NCBI RefSeq assembly: GCF_015354245.1 | Contig: NZ_JADKYZ010000002.1 | Location: forward strand, 803,866 to 867,865 | DNA: 64,000 nucleotides | Direction: 5' to 3' | Source: Diaphorobacter caeni | GTDB lineage: Bacteria; Pseudomonadota; Gammaproteobacteria; Burkholderiales; Burkholderiaceae_C | Shown: positions 18,596 to 33,055 of the stretch, piece after piece | Layout: the number at the start of each line of letters is the position of its first letter | Position numbering within the stretch: the stretch's first letter is position 1 | Notes under the pieces: model-generated | What the model saw: only the letters and a program-made list of their open reading frames with translations | Databases searched by the model: none | Told to the model about the DNA's origin: nothing | Position numbers and translations under genes: made by a program

Positions 18596-18625
18596 AATAT
18601 ACAGATAATTCGTGAAATCTGTCAC
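18596..18625 (-). promoter_or_regulatory. Candidate sigma-70 promoter of the pyrC leader
   Basis: On the minus strand GTGACA (18625-18620) is followed by 18 bases and TATATT (18601-18596), inside an AT-rich patch that stands out in GC-rich DNA. Confidence 0.45.
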
Positions 18626-18922
18626 CAGACGTCCGTGACACTCACAACTTTTCTCATTGAGTTGACAAAAGTTAACACCCGCTATCGTGCAATCGATGAG
18701 CTGGCATGGCAGTGGTCAGTCAAGGAATTTTCCGCCGTTGGGTCAGGCCGTCCTCCTTGCTGCCAATGACTGCCCAAGGAAACGTGCCAAGCACGGGAAT
18801 CACCCGCGCGAAGACGATGCGGCGCCTGGGACGAATCGCCGCCGAAGGCATGGCGCAGTTCAATCTTGCGAGCGTGTTTGCGATCTCAGCACCAAACCAG
18901 AGCAGAGGGCCGAAAAGCAAGA
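18626..18922. other. Intergenic stretch between uvrA and the pyrC leader, no gene seen
   Basis: The left 75 bases are AT-rich and contain TTGACA at 18662-18667 on the plus strand. Three short overlapping frames of 63-99 codons start here on the plus strand, but none has a ribosome binding site, a family resemblance or a stop before the uvrA terminator. I see no supportable gene. Confidence 0.5.
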
Positions 18923-18952
18923 AATCCCGAGAGGCCGGAGCCACTCGGGATT
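18923..18952 (-). terminator. Terminator of uvrA
   Basis: Nine-base arms AATCCCGAG and CTCGGGATT with a 12-base loop, followed on the minus strand by a T-rich tail (TCTTGCTTTT). It starts 24 bases after the uvrA stop codon. Confidence 0.82.
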
Positions 18953-18975
18953 CTTTCAACTTCGGCTGAAGTGGG

Positions 18976-24786
<5,811 letters not shown>

Positions 24787-25118
24787 CTCTCCTAGCTGAG
24801 GCGGAACATTCTAGGCGGCGCGCTTGACCCATGCCGTCGCGGGTCATTGCCATCACTGTCCACCAGAACCCCGCGCCCACCCCCGGTCGCCCATCTCATT
24901 GACGCAAAGCAAAGTAAGCGACTACCCCGGCAAATACTACTTGTCACAAAGTTTGCAATCATGAATAGTTTCACGAAACATATTAAAGACTCGCAATGGC
25001 GCGCGGATTCAACGCGCCGCCCGTAGCACCTTGCAGGTGCTACGCATTGCCTGTCGAGGATCCACTCCAAGGGTCCGAAATACCAATCCAGGATTTTCAA
25101 ACTCAGGAGACTCAAAGC
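24787..25118. promoter_or_regulatory. Divergent spacer between uvrA and the binding-protein cluster, with leader hairpins
   Basis: The middle (24940-24990) is AT-rich and likely holds the rightward promoter. Downstream lie two inverted repeats in the putative leader: GGCGCG/CGCGCC at 24998-25018 and a perfect GTAGCACC/GGTGCTAC pair at 25023-25043 with a 5-base loop. They could be operators or mRNA-stabilising hairpins. No LexA box was recognised near uvrA. Confidence 0.4.
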
Positions 25119-26240
25119 ATGAGGGGCTGGCACAAGGCTGCAGCATGGGCTGCAATCACCTTCGGGATGGGAATGGGGGCAAGCGCCGCGCAGGCGCAGA
25201 TCATGATCGGCCAGACAGCCGGTTTCAGCGGCGTCGTGGCCGCAGGCGTGCAGGAAACGACGGAGGGTGCCAAGCTGTATCTGGATGCCGTCAACGCGCG
25301 CGGCGGCGTGAACGGACAGAAGATCGAACTGGTGTCGCTCGACGACAAGTTCGATCCCAAACTCGCGGGCGAGAACGCGCGCAAGCTCATCGAGGAACAG
25401 AACGTCACCGCCATGTTCCTCACGCGCGGCACGCCGCACAACGAGGCCATCGTGCCGCATCTGAACAAGCATGGCGTGGCGCTGATCGCCCCATCCACCG
25501 GCGCGATGGTGCTGCACAAGCCGCTGCAGAAGAACGTCTACAACGTGCGCGCCACCTACCAGCGCGAGGCCGAGAAGGCCATCACGCACCTGGCCTCGCT
25601 CGGCATCAACCGCATCGCCGTGGTGCTGGCGGACGACAGCTTCGGCGCCGATGGTCTGGTCGGCGCCCAGCGCGGTTTCGAGCTCTCGAAGATGCAGCCG
25701 GTCGTGCTCGAAAAGGTGAACCGCGCCAAGCCCGACTTCGGCCCGGTAACCGCCAAGATCGCGCAGGCCAACGCCCAGGCCGTGCTGATCCTGGCATCGG
25801 GCAACACCGTGGTGGACGGCTACAACGCCTACCGCAAGGCCGGCTCGGGCGCGCAGCTCGTGACGCTGTCGAACAACGCGTCGGCGGGTTTCGTGAAGAG
25901 CCTCGGCGAGAGCGCGCGCGGCGTGATCGTCACCCAGGTGTTCCCGAGCGAGCGCGCCGGCAACTCGCCCTTGGTGCGCGAGGCGCTGGAGCATGCCAAG
26001 GCGAAGGGCAAGGACGTGAGCCCCGCGATGCTCGAAGGCTACGCGGCCGCCAAGGTGCTGGTCGAGGCCCTGCGCCGCGCGGGTCCCAAGCCCACGCGCG
26101 ACAAGGTCGGCCCGGCGCTCGAATCGATGCAGAAATTCGACATCGGCGGGCTAGAGATCAGCTACTCCCCGGACGACCACACGGGCCTGGATTTCGCCGA
26201 CCTGTCCATCGTGGGCACGGACGGGAAATTCCGCCGTTGA
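25119..26240 (+). CDS. Periplasmic type I binding protein, tandem paralogue 1
   Basis: A 373-residue Peripla_BP_6 (LivJ-type) protein with a signal peptide cleaved after AQA near residue 26. The ATG at 25119 has AGGAGA eight bases upstream. The mature protein begins IMIGQTAGFSG and contains TEGAKLYLDAVNARGGV, FLTRGTPHNEAI and VTLSNNASAGFVKSLG, all repeated in the next two genes. It is the most diverged of the three. No permease or ATPase gene adjoins it, so it must serve a distant transporter or a sensor. Confidence 0.9.
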   Translation: MRGWHKAAAWAAITFGMGMGASAAQAQIMIGQTAGFSGVVAAGVQETTEGAKLYLDAVNARGGVNGQKIELVSLDDKFDPKLAGENARKLIEEQNVTAMFLTRGTPHNEAIVPHLNKHGVALIAPSTGAMVLHKPLQKNVYNVRATYQREAEKAITHLASLGINRIAVVLADDSFGADGLVGAQRGFELSKMQPVVLEKVNRAKPDFGPVTAKIAQANAQAVLILASGNTVVDGYNAYRKAGSGAQLVTLSNNASAGFVKSLGESARGVIVTQVFPSERAGNSPLVREALEHAKAKGKDVSPAMLEGYAAAKVLVEALRRAGPKPTRDKVGPALESMQKFDIGGLEISYSPDDHTGLDFADLSIVGTDGKFRR

Positions 26241-26425
26241 TATTCAAAACGCCCATGCAATGACAGCCCATGTGTGCAAGAGCACACATATGTGTCAATA
26301 AGTGTTTTCATATCAATAGATGATTCCAAGGTTACCGTTTTGTTCGAAACGGATCGCTGAATAATCAACCCCCTTGAGGCCGCGCTCACTTACACGACGC
26401 GGCCCAATCAACAAGGGGTTGTCTC

Positions 26426-27565
26426 ATGATTCACATCAAGCGCCGGTATGCCATGGTCGCGGCGGCGACCAGTCTTTTGTTGTCCGCCCTGCCCTGCGCC
26501 GCGCAGGCCCAGCAACAACAGATACTGATCGGCCAGACCGTTGGCGTGACCGGCTCCGCAGCCGCGACCGTCAAGGAATCCATGCAGGGTGCAGCGCTGT
26601 ATTTCCAGCATGTCAATGCGCAAGGCGGCATCGCCGGCAGGAAGATCGAAGTCATCACGCTCGATGACAAGTTCGACCCCAAGCTCACCCTCGAGAATGC
26701 GCGCACGTTGATCGAGGAAAAGCAGGTCACCGCGCTCTTCATGCCGCGCGGCACGCCCCACACGCAGGACCTGATTCCGCTGCTCGACAAGCACGGCGTG
26801 CCTCTGGTCGGCCCGTCCACCGGCGCAATGAGCTTGCACCAACCGGTGCCCAAAAACATCTTCCACGTGCGCGCAACCTACCAGCGCGAAGTGGAAATGG
26901 CGATCGACCACATGGTGAGCCAGGGCCAGTCGCGCTTTGCCGTGCTGCATGTGGATGACGCCTTCGGGCAGGACGGCCTCGCGGGCGCCAAGAAGGGCTT
27001 CGCGACGCACAAGCTGGAGCCGACCGCCATCGAGACCTTCAACCGCAGCAAACCCGACTTCTCCGCCAGTGCGCCACGCATTCTCGCGAGCAAGGCACAG
27101 GTGACCTTTGTCATCGGCACGGGCTCCGCAGTCGTCGACGGCATCGTCGCCCTGCGCAACGCGGGCTACGGCGGCCAGATCATCACGCTGTCCAACAACG
27201 CCTCCGGCGGCTTCGTGAAGGCGCTGGGCGACAAGGCGCGCGGCATCATCGTCACGCAGGTGTTCCCGTCCGAGCGCTCCATGGCATATCCGCTGATCCA
27301 GGAACTGCAGCGCGTGGCCAAATCCCAGGGCGTGACGGAAACGTCGCCCGCCATGGTCGAGGGCTTTGCGAGCGCGAAGGTGCTCGTGGAAGGTCTGCGC
27401 CGCGCCGCGCCCAACATCGACCGTGCCCGGCTGCACGGGGCGCTGGAGAGCATGAGCAAGTACGACATCGGCGGACTCGAACTCTCCTACGGCCCGAGCG
27501 ACCACACGGGGATGAACTTCGCCGACCTGTCCATCATCGGCACGGATGGCAAGTTCCGGCGCTGA
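26426..27565 (+). CDS. Periplasmic type I binding protein, tandem paralogue 2
   Basis: A 379-residue protein with a signal peptide (MIHIKRRYAMV, hydrophobic core, cleavage near CAAQAQ) and AAGGGG seven bases before the ATG. Landmarks shared with its neighbours are IGQTVGVTGSAAATVKES, ALYFQHVNAQGG, MPRGTPHTQDLIPLLDKHG and the closing SIIGTDGKFRR. The 185-base spacer before it contains a 7-base-pair hairpin (26271-26288), so each paralogue may have its own promoter or processing site. Confidence 0.9.
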   Translation: MIHIKRRYAMVAAATSLLLSALPCAAQAQQQQILIGQTVGVTGSAAATVKESMQGAALYFQHVNAQGGIAGRKIEVITLDDKFDPKLTLENARTLIEEKQVTALFMPRGTPHTQDLIPLLDKHGVPLVGPSTGAMSLHQPVPKNIFHVRATYQREVEMAIDHMVSQGQSRFAVLHVDDAFGQDGLAGAKKGFATHKLEPTAIETFNRSKPDFSASAPRILASKAQVTFVIGTGSAVVDGIVALRNAGYGGQIITLSNNASGGFVKALGDKARGIIVTQVFPSERSMAYPLIQELQRVAKSQGVTETSPAMVEGFASAKVLVEGLRRAAPNIDRARLHGALESMSKYDIGGLELSYGPSDHTGMNFADLSIIGTDGKFRR

Positions 27566-27746
27566 CGGCTTTCGCGCTCCTCCATGCGCCTGGCAGGGCA
27601 CGCGTCGCCTGCGGCTGAATGCTCGGAAACCCCACGTCCGTTTTGACGATACGTACGTGTTGCGCGGACCGCAATAATCGCGGCGGGTCGCATTCATACG
27701 CATCACACAACTCAAGCGACCCACTTCAAACAAGAGGGGACGCCAC

Positions 27747-28883
27747 ATGAATCGCTGCAGACGCCTGTCCGCCATGGTTGCCGCCATGGCCGCAGGCTTT
27801 TTTCTCGCGGGTGCGCCCGCGGTCACGCAAGCCCAGAACATCCGCATAGGACAGACCACCGGCATCACCGGCCCGGCCGCCGCCACGGTGAAGGAGTCGA
27901 TGCAAGGCGCAGCGCTGTACTTCAATCAGGTCAATGCGCAGGGCGGCGTGGCGGGCCGCAAGATCGAGTTGATCACGCTGGACGACAGGTTCGATCCCGC
28001 GCAGACGCTCGAAAATGCCTACGTGCTCATTGAAGAGAAGAAAGTGGTGGCGCTGTTCATGCCCACCGGCACGCCCAACACCCAGCAACTGGTCCCGACG
28101 CTCGACAAATTCAGCGTCCCGCTGGTCGGCCCCACATCGGGCGCGATGGTGCTGCACCGGCCGGTGGCAACCAACCTCTTTCACGTGCGAGCGCCCTATC
28201 AGCGCGAGGTGGAAATGGCCATCGGCCATCTGGTGCGTCAGGGCTCGACCCGCATCGGCGTGCTGTATGTTGACGACACCTCGGGCGACGACGGCCTTGC
28301 GGGCGCGATGAAGGGGTTCAAGCAGAACCAGATCGAGCCGCTGTTCCTCGAAACCTTCGACCGCAACAAGCCCGACTTCTCCGCCAGTGCCCCGCGCATT
28401 CTCGCCAAACAGCCGCAGGCGGTCATCGTCATCGGCTCGGGCTCGCCCGCAGTGGAAGCCATCCTCGCGCTGCGCAAGACAGGCTACGGCAGCCACATCA
28501 TCACGCAGTCGAACAACGCCTCCGCCGGCTTCATCAAGGCACTCGGCGACAAGGCGCGCGGCATCATCGTCACGCAGGTGTTCCCATCCGAACGCTCCAC
28601 GGGCAAGCCACTGATCCAGGCGCTGCAACTCTCGGCCCGCGCACAGGGCATCACCAGCATCTCTCCGGCAATGGTGGAAGGCTACGCCAGCGCCAAGGTG
28701 CTGGTCGAGGGCCTGCGCCGCGCAGCGCCGAACATCGACCGCACCAGCCTGCACGACGCGCTGGAAAGCATCCGCCAATACGACCTCGGCGGCATGGAAC
28801 TCAATTACAGCAGCACCAACCATTCAGGGCTGGAATACACCGAACTGTCCATCATCGGCCCGGACGGAAGGTTCCAGCGCTGA
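27747..28883 (+). CDS. Periplasmic type I binding protein, tandem paralogue 3
   Basis: A 378-residue protein, closest to paralogue 2, with a signal peptide ending near VTQAQ and GAGGGG seven bases before the ATG. Shared landmarks are IGQTTGITGPAAATVKES, SMQGAALYFNQVNAQGGV and SIIGPDGRFQR at the end. Differences cluster in the ligand-lobe segments (for example MPTGTPNTQQLVPTLDKF where paralogue 2 has MPRGTPHTQDLIPLLDKH), suggesting changed ligand preference. A strong terminator lies about 150 bases downstream, ending the cluster. Confidence 0.9.
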   Translation: MNRCRRLSAMVAAMAAGFFLAGAPAVTQAQNIRIGQTTGITGPAAATVKESMQGAALYFNQVNAQGGVAGRKIELITLDDRFDPAQTLENAYVLIEEKKVVALFMPTGTPNTQQLVPTLDKFSVPLVGPTSGAMVLHRPVATNLFHVRAPYQREVEMAIGHLVRQGSTRIGVLYVDDTSGDDGLAGAMKGFKQNQIEPLFLETFDRNKPDFSASAPRILAKQPQAVIVIGSGSPAVEAILALRKTGYGSHIITQSNNASAGFIKALGDKARGIIVTQVFPSERSTGKPLIQALQLSARAQGITSISPAMVEGYASAKVLVEGLRRAAPNIDRTSLHDALESIRQYDLGGMELNYSSTNHSGLEYTELSIIGPDGRFQR

Positions 28884-29028
28884 GGGCGCAAACACGCTCT
28901 GAGCGTCACCGTTGCCTGCGGCATCTGTGCGGCAAGGCTGTGCAACAAGGCGTGAGGGGCTGCGTTGCCCCTGCGAAACGCCCCCCGTCAAAGCCGGGGG
29001 CTTCGTCAAAACAAACTCATGCAAAACA

Positions 29029-29062
29029 AAAAGCCCGCAAGCACAAGAACTTGCGGGCTTTT
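29029..29062 (+). terminator. Terminator of the binding-protein cluster
   Basis: Perfect 13-base arms AAAAGCCCGCAAG and CTTGCGGGCTTTT around an 8-base loop. The T run favours the plus strand. A weaker GC-rich hairpin at 28980-29001 precedes it. Confidence 0.88.
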
Positions 29063-29191
29063 GAATTTGGGGGCTGCCCCTGCTGGACTGGAGACGGTTT
29101 GTTGTCTTGCGAATCCCACCAGGAATTTTGGCTCTGACTCCGATCCGCGCCTTGAAGGCTCTGCAGTGGGCTGGCCTGCCTGTTCACTGAC

Positions 29192-29335
29192 TCACTTGCT
29201 CGCGGCCGGCTCGGGCGCGTGCGTGGCTTCGGTGCCGTGCTTCTCGCCGCTCATGTCGACCTGATCGCCCGCCTTGGAAATCACAAACAGTGCCACCGCC
29301 GCGAACACCACAAAACCCACAACCAGCTTCCACAT
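29192..29335 (-). CDS. Small single-pass membrane protein, 47 residues
   Basis: A short gene with a clear ribosome binding site, AGGAGA eight bases before the ATG at 29335. The product starts MWKLVVGFVV, has one hydrophobic helix at about residues 4-20, then SKAGDQVDMSGEKHGTE and a Pro/Ala-rich tail ending in Lys-stop. The positive residues before and after the helix do not settle its orientation. I do not recognise a named family. It is 200 bases upstream of the porin's stop codon on the same strand, beyond the porin terminator, and is therefore a separate transcription unit. Confidence 0.7.
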   Translation of the reverse strand: MWKLVVGFVVFAAVALFVISKAGDQVDMSGEKHGTEATHAPEPAASK

Positions 29336-29429
29336 AGCCTTATCTCCTGTCTCCCGCTCGATTCGAATGACCCGAATGGATTGGAATGAATGTATGAATT
29401 AATGATTGATCAAGAGCCGGCCGAGAAAC

Positions 29430-29457
29430 AAAAAAGCCTCACGAAAAATCGTGAGGC
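29430..29457 (-). terminator. Terminator of the porin gene
   Basis: Nine-base arms GCCTCACGA and TCGTGAGGC with a 4-base loop are followed on the minus strand by six T residues. It lies about 80 bases after the porin stop. Confidence 0.9.
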
Positions 29458-29535
29458 CAGTTTCAATCAAACCTGACCCGGATGACATTGCATCAGGCCA
29501 GGATTGCAGGCAGCTTACGCCGCCCGTTCTTTTTA

Positions 29536-30537
29536 TTAGAAATTGTGGCGAACGCCGACGGCGAAGGAGCTGAAGTCCTGACCAGCTGCACCGCTCATGT
29601 AGGAAGCGCCGTCCTTGTTGTCAACCTTCGTGTAGAAAGCGTAGACCTTGGTGCGCTTGCTCAGGTTGTAGTTGTAGCCCAGTGTGTACTGCAGAGCTTG
29701 CGACTCGGAGATGTTCTTCATCTTGCCAGCGCGGCCGACGTTCAGGTGGAACTCGCTTGCGCCCAGCAGGTAGGCACCCGACAGACGGTAAGCGGTACGC
29801 GAACCAGCGCCGTTCAGAGCCGTGACCTGGTCGAAGCCCCAGTTCTTGCTGCGCTGCACGTATGCGCCCACCAGGAACTGCGAACCGATCTTGTACAGAC
29901 CACGGATGGCGTACTGGTCAGCGTTGTCGAACTTGGTGTAGCCAGCGCCCAGAGCCAGAGGACCGCCTTCGTAGTTGGCAGCCAGGTCATAGATGTTCTT
30001 GTTGCCGTACTTGCTGTTCTTTTCGTAGAGGCCTGTGCCGGCTTCGATGTTGAAACCGCCGAATGTAGGCGTCTTGTACGAAATGCCGTTGGAGTTCGTG
30101 GCCACGTCGTTCATCACGTAGGCGTAGAACGCGTCAGCGGATGTGCCGGTGTCGTGGTTGTGCATGCTGATGTAGTCAGCAGTGGCGAAGTACGAAGGAG
30201 CAGTCCAGCGACCCAGACGCAGTTCACCGAAGTTGCCCGACAGGTTCACTTCGCTTTGACGAGCGAAGAAACCACGGCCGTCGGAAGTGCCGGTGTCGGA
30301 GTTGAAACCGGATTCCAGCACGAAGCCAGCCTTCAGGCCGCCGCCCAGGTCTTCCACGCCGCGGAAGCCGATACGCGATGCGTTGTTCTGCATCACGGTG
30401 GCGCTCACGTCGCCAACCTTCTGACGCTCGACGGAAGTGTTCACACGACCGTAGATGGTGACGCTGCTTTGTGCGAAAGCGGCGGAAGTGCTCAGCAGAG
30501 CCAGGGATGCGAGCAACAGACGGCTGGAGGTTTGCAT
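29536..30537 (-). CDS. Outer-membrane trimeric porin (Gram-negative porin family)
   Basis: A 333-residue general porin. The signal peptide spans 22 residues with cleavage after AFA; the mature protein begins QSSVTIYGRVNTSVE, the usual first strand of betaproteobacterial Porin_4 proteins, and ends in RHNF with the C-terminal Phe needed for BAM-dependent insertion. LGRWTAPSY and the acidic DYISMHNHD stretch probably form the L3 constriction loop. Codon use is less GC-biased than in neighbouring genes, as expected for a very highly expressed protein. It is monocistronic with its own strong terminator. Confidence 0.94.
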   Translation of the reverse strand: MQTSSRLLLASLALLSTSAAFAQSSVTIYGRVNTSVERQKVGDVSATVMQNNASRIGFRGVEDLGGGLKAGFVLESGFNSDTGTSDGRGFFARQSEVNLSGNFGELRLGRWTAPSYFATADYISMHNHDTGTSADAFYAYVMNDVATNSNGISYKTPTFGGFNIEAGTGLYEKNSKYGNKNIYDLAANYEGGPLALGAGYTKFDNADQYAIRGLYKIGSQFLVGAYVQRSKNWGFDQVTALNGAGSRTAYRLSGAYLLGASEFHLNVGRAGKMKNISESQALQYTLGYNYNLSKRTKVYAFYTKVDNKDGASYMSGAAGQDFSSFAVGVRHNF

Positions 30538-30670
30538 GTTTGTTCCTTGAAGGTGGCGATCACCGTGGTGTGACCAATATGTAATTCGTTGAAAACGTTT
30601 GCTACAAATTGGGTTCCAAAGACTCGGCACCCAGATTGTGTAAAAACGTTATTCAGTGCGCTGATTCTAG

Positions 30671-30686
30671 AGACAACTACTTGTCT
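30671..30686. promoter_or_regulatory. Inverted repeat in the porin promoter region
   Basis: AGACAA and TTGTCT flank a 4-base centre, in the AT-rich region about 135 bases upstream of the porin start. The right half can serve as a -35-like element on the minus strand. It is a candidate operator only. Confidence 0.35.
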
Positions 30687-30725
30687 AACATACCAAAAAG
30701 TCATTTATGAGACTTCAAATGATGT

Positions 30726-30757
30726 ATTGCCGCCACACTTTGCAATGTGGCGGCAAT
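30726..30757 (-). terminator. Terminator-like hairpin after the MHS transporter gene
   Basis: A perfect 12-base-pair stem (ATTGCCGCCACA and its complement, 8-base loop) lies 39 bases after the transporter's stop codon. It lacks a T run, so it may be an mRNA 3'-stabiliser or a Rho-assisted end. Confidence 0.55.
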
Positions 30758-30795
30758 TGTCAACTGTTACCTCTTGGCGGAATCCCGCCAGAAAG

Positions 30796-32496
30796 TCAGT
30801 CGTTGGCGTAGATGTCCACGTCCTTTGTTTCGCGGATGAACAGCGTGCCGATCACGAAGGTCATGCCTGCGATCACGATCGGATACCAGAGGCCGTTGTA
30901 CATGTTGCCGGTGGACGCCACGATGGCGAACGCGGTGGTGGGCAGCAGACCGCCGAACCAGCCATTGCCGATGTGATAGGGCAGCGACATGGAGGTGTAG
31001 CGGATGCGGGTCGGGAACATTTCCACCAGCATGGCGGCGATCGGGCCGTAGACCATGGTCACCAGCAGCACCAGATAGGTCAGGATGGCCAGCATCAGCG
31101 GCTTGTTCATCTTCGCGGGATCGGCCTTGGTCGGGTAGCCGGACAGCTTCAGATCCTCGGCCACTTCCTTCTTGAAGGCGGCGATGGCCTTGACGGTGTT
31201 CTCGTCAAACTTGTGGTTGACCACGGTGCCTTCCGGCGCGTTGACCGTCTTGTCGCCGATCTTCACCACAGCGGGCGAACCTGCAGGGCCTGCGACGTTC
31301 TCGTAGCTGACGGAGCTGGCCACCAGGAAGCGCTTGGCGATGTCGCAAGAGCTCTTGAAATCGATTTCGCGAGCGACTGGGTTGCCTTGGAACGAGCAAG
31401 TCTTGGGGTCAGCGGTCACGGTGATGCCAGCGGTTGCCTGAGCATGCGCCAGATCGGGGTTGGCAGCGCCAGTCAGCGCCTTGAACACCGGGAAGTAGGT
31501 CAGCACGGCCAGCAGGCAGCCGATCATGATGATGGGCTTGCGGCCGATCTTGTCGGAGAGCGTACCGAAGATCACGAAGAACGGCGTGCCGATCAGCAGA
31601 GCGGCGGCGATCATCAGGTTGGCGGTGATCGCATCGACCTTGAGCTGTTGCGTCAGGAAGAACAGCGAATAGAACTGGCCCGTGTACCAGACCACGGCCT
31701 GACCGGCGGTGAGGCCGAACAGCGCCAGAATCACGATCTTCAGGTTCTTCCATTCACCGAAGGATTCCTTCAGCGGAGCCTTCGACGTCTTGCCTTCGGC
31801 CTTCATGCGTTGGAACGCAGGCGATTCGGACAGCGACAGACGGATCCACACCGAGATGCCCAGCAGCAGGATGGAGACCATGAACGGAATGCGCCAGCCC
31901 CAGTCGTTGAAGGCTTCTTCGCCCATGGCGGTACGCGTGCCCAGAATCACCAGCAGCGACAGGAACAGGCCCAGCGTGGCGGTGGTCTGAATCCACGAGG
32001 TGTAGGCACCGCGAGCGCCGTGAGGAGCGTGCTCCGCCACATAGGTGGCCGCACCGCCGTACTCACCGCCCAGCGCCAGACCCTGCAGCATGCGCAGCGC
32101 CACCAGGATGATCGGAGCCGCCACGCCGATGCTGGCGTAGGTGGGCAGGATACCGACGATGAACGTCGAGATGCCCATGATCAGGATGGTCACCAGGAAG
32201 GTGTACTTGCGGCCGATCATGTCGCCCAGACGGCCGAACACGATGGCGCCGAATGGTCGCACCAGGAAGCCGGCCGCGAACGCCAGCAGCGCGAAGATGA
32301 ACGCGGAGCCCGCATCCAAGCCGCTGAAGAACTGCTTGGCGATGATGGCCGCCAGCGAACCGTACAGATAGAAGTCGTACCACTCAAAAACGGTGCCCAG
32401 CGAAGAGGCGAAGATGACCTTCTTCTCTTCACCGGACATGGGCCGTGGCGCGGCCACGGTGCCGGAACCCGGCCGGGTCGGTGCACTGCTGCTCAT
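30796..32496 (-). CDS. MFS metabolite:H+ symporter (MHS family) with a large periplasmic or cytoplasmic insertion
   Basis: A 566-residue transporter of the ProP/ShiA/KgtP-type MHS family with 12 predicted helices. The ATG at 32496 has AGGAGA upstream. Landmarks are FEWYDFYLYGSLA in helix 1, FGRLGDMIGRKYTF (loop 2-3 signature), LQGLALGGEYGGAATY in helix 4 and LSDKIGRKPIIM in the second half. Between about residues 350 and 470 there is an extra soluble segment of roughly 110 residues with a Cys pair, absent from E. coli ProP. The family imports carboxylates and osmolytes; the substrate is not evident. Confidence 0.9.
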   Translation of the reverse strand: MSSSAPTRPGSGTVAAPRPMSGEEKKVIFASSLGTVFEWYDFYLYGSLAAIIAKQFFSGLDAGSAFIFALLAFAAGFLVRPFGAIVFGRLGDMIGRKYTFLVTILIMGISTFIVGILPTYASIGVAAPIILVALRMLQGLALGGEYGGAATYVAEHAPHGARGAYTSWIQTTATLGLFLSLLVILGTRTAMGEEAFNDWGWRIPFMVSILLLGISVWIRLSLSESPAFQRMKAEGKTSKAPLKESFGEWKNLKIVILALFGLTAGQAVVWYTGQFYSLFFLTQQLKVDAITANLMIAAALLIGTPFFVIFGTLSDKIGRKPIIMIGCLLAVLTYFPVFKALTGAANPDLAHAQATAGITVTADPKTCSFQGNPVAREIDFKSSCDIAKRFLVASSVSYENVAGPAGSPAVVKIGDKTVNAPEGTVVNHKFDENTVKAIAAFKKEVAEDLKLSGYPTKADPAKMNKPLMLAILTYLVLLVTMVYGPIAAMLVEMFPTRIRYTSMSLPYHIGNGWFGGLLPTTAFAIVASTGNMYNGLWYPIVIAGMTFVIGTLFIRETKDVDIYAND

Positions 32497-33055
32497 ATTT
32501 GCTGTCTCCTGTCGTTGGAAAATTGAAATCGAACCCTCTGCTCGTTTGGCAGGTGAGCGCAATATCTCTTCGCCATCTTTCCAAAAACTGACAGCGCGAA
32601 CCGCCTTCGAATCGTCCCCGAATCGCGGTGCTTACGACGATCTGACAAACCCGGTAGCAACCCTTGGCTGACATTTCTTCATTTGAAATTTGAGCGCTTT
32701 TGTCACGAAAAAATCAGTTGGAAATGGAATTTCGAGACTGTTTTGAACCACCAGACGCAGGGGAAATCCCTCGCTAGGACAAACCCGCGCTTCGTCTTGG
32801 CGCCGACAAATTCGGGCTCCAAGAAATGAGCCAGGGCGGCCGGCTCACATTGAAATTGCCAGCGGTGTCGCGGGAAATACGAGTCTGAAGACAAGAGCAG
32901 ACGCCTGCCCTCAGGGCGCGGCGTGCCGATGCCATGTGCGCCATGCACGCCATATGCGCCAAGGGTTGGGTTTCATTCAATCAACCGTGGGGGAGCCCAA
33001 CCATCTCCGATCAGCCCCTAGCGTGCATCTGGATGCAAGGCTTCAACGGACGCGT
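32497..33055. other. Intergenic stretch, no gene seen
   Basis: This 559-base stretch separates two leftward genes. The left part should carry the transporter promoter. Near 32964-33002 GGTTGGG and CCCAACC can pair around a long loop, a possible terminator-like fold without a T run. Short frames here have no ribosome binding site or family resemblance, and no RNA gene was recognised. Confidence 0.5.

Noticed and set aside
24787..25118. A LexA (SOS) box upstream of uvrA
   Set aside because: No CTG-n10-CAG match with the expected AT-rich core could be identified in the spacer.
30589..32526. A 645-codon plus-strand frame over the MHS transporter
   Set aside because: It is antisense to a clear transporter gene and its composition is that of a complement-strand shadow.
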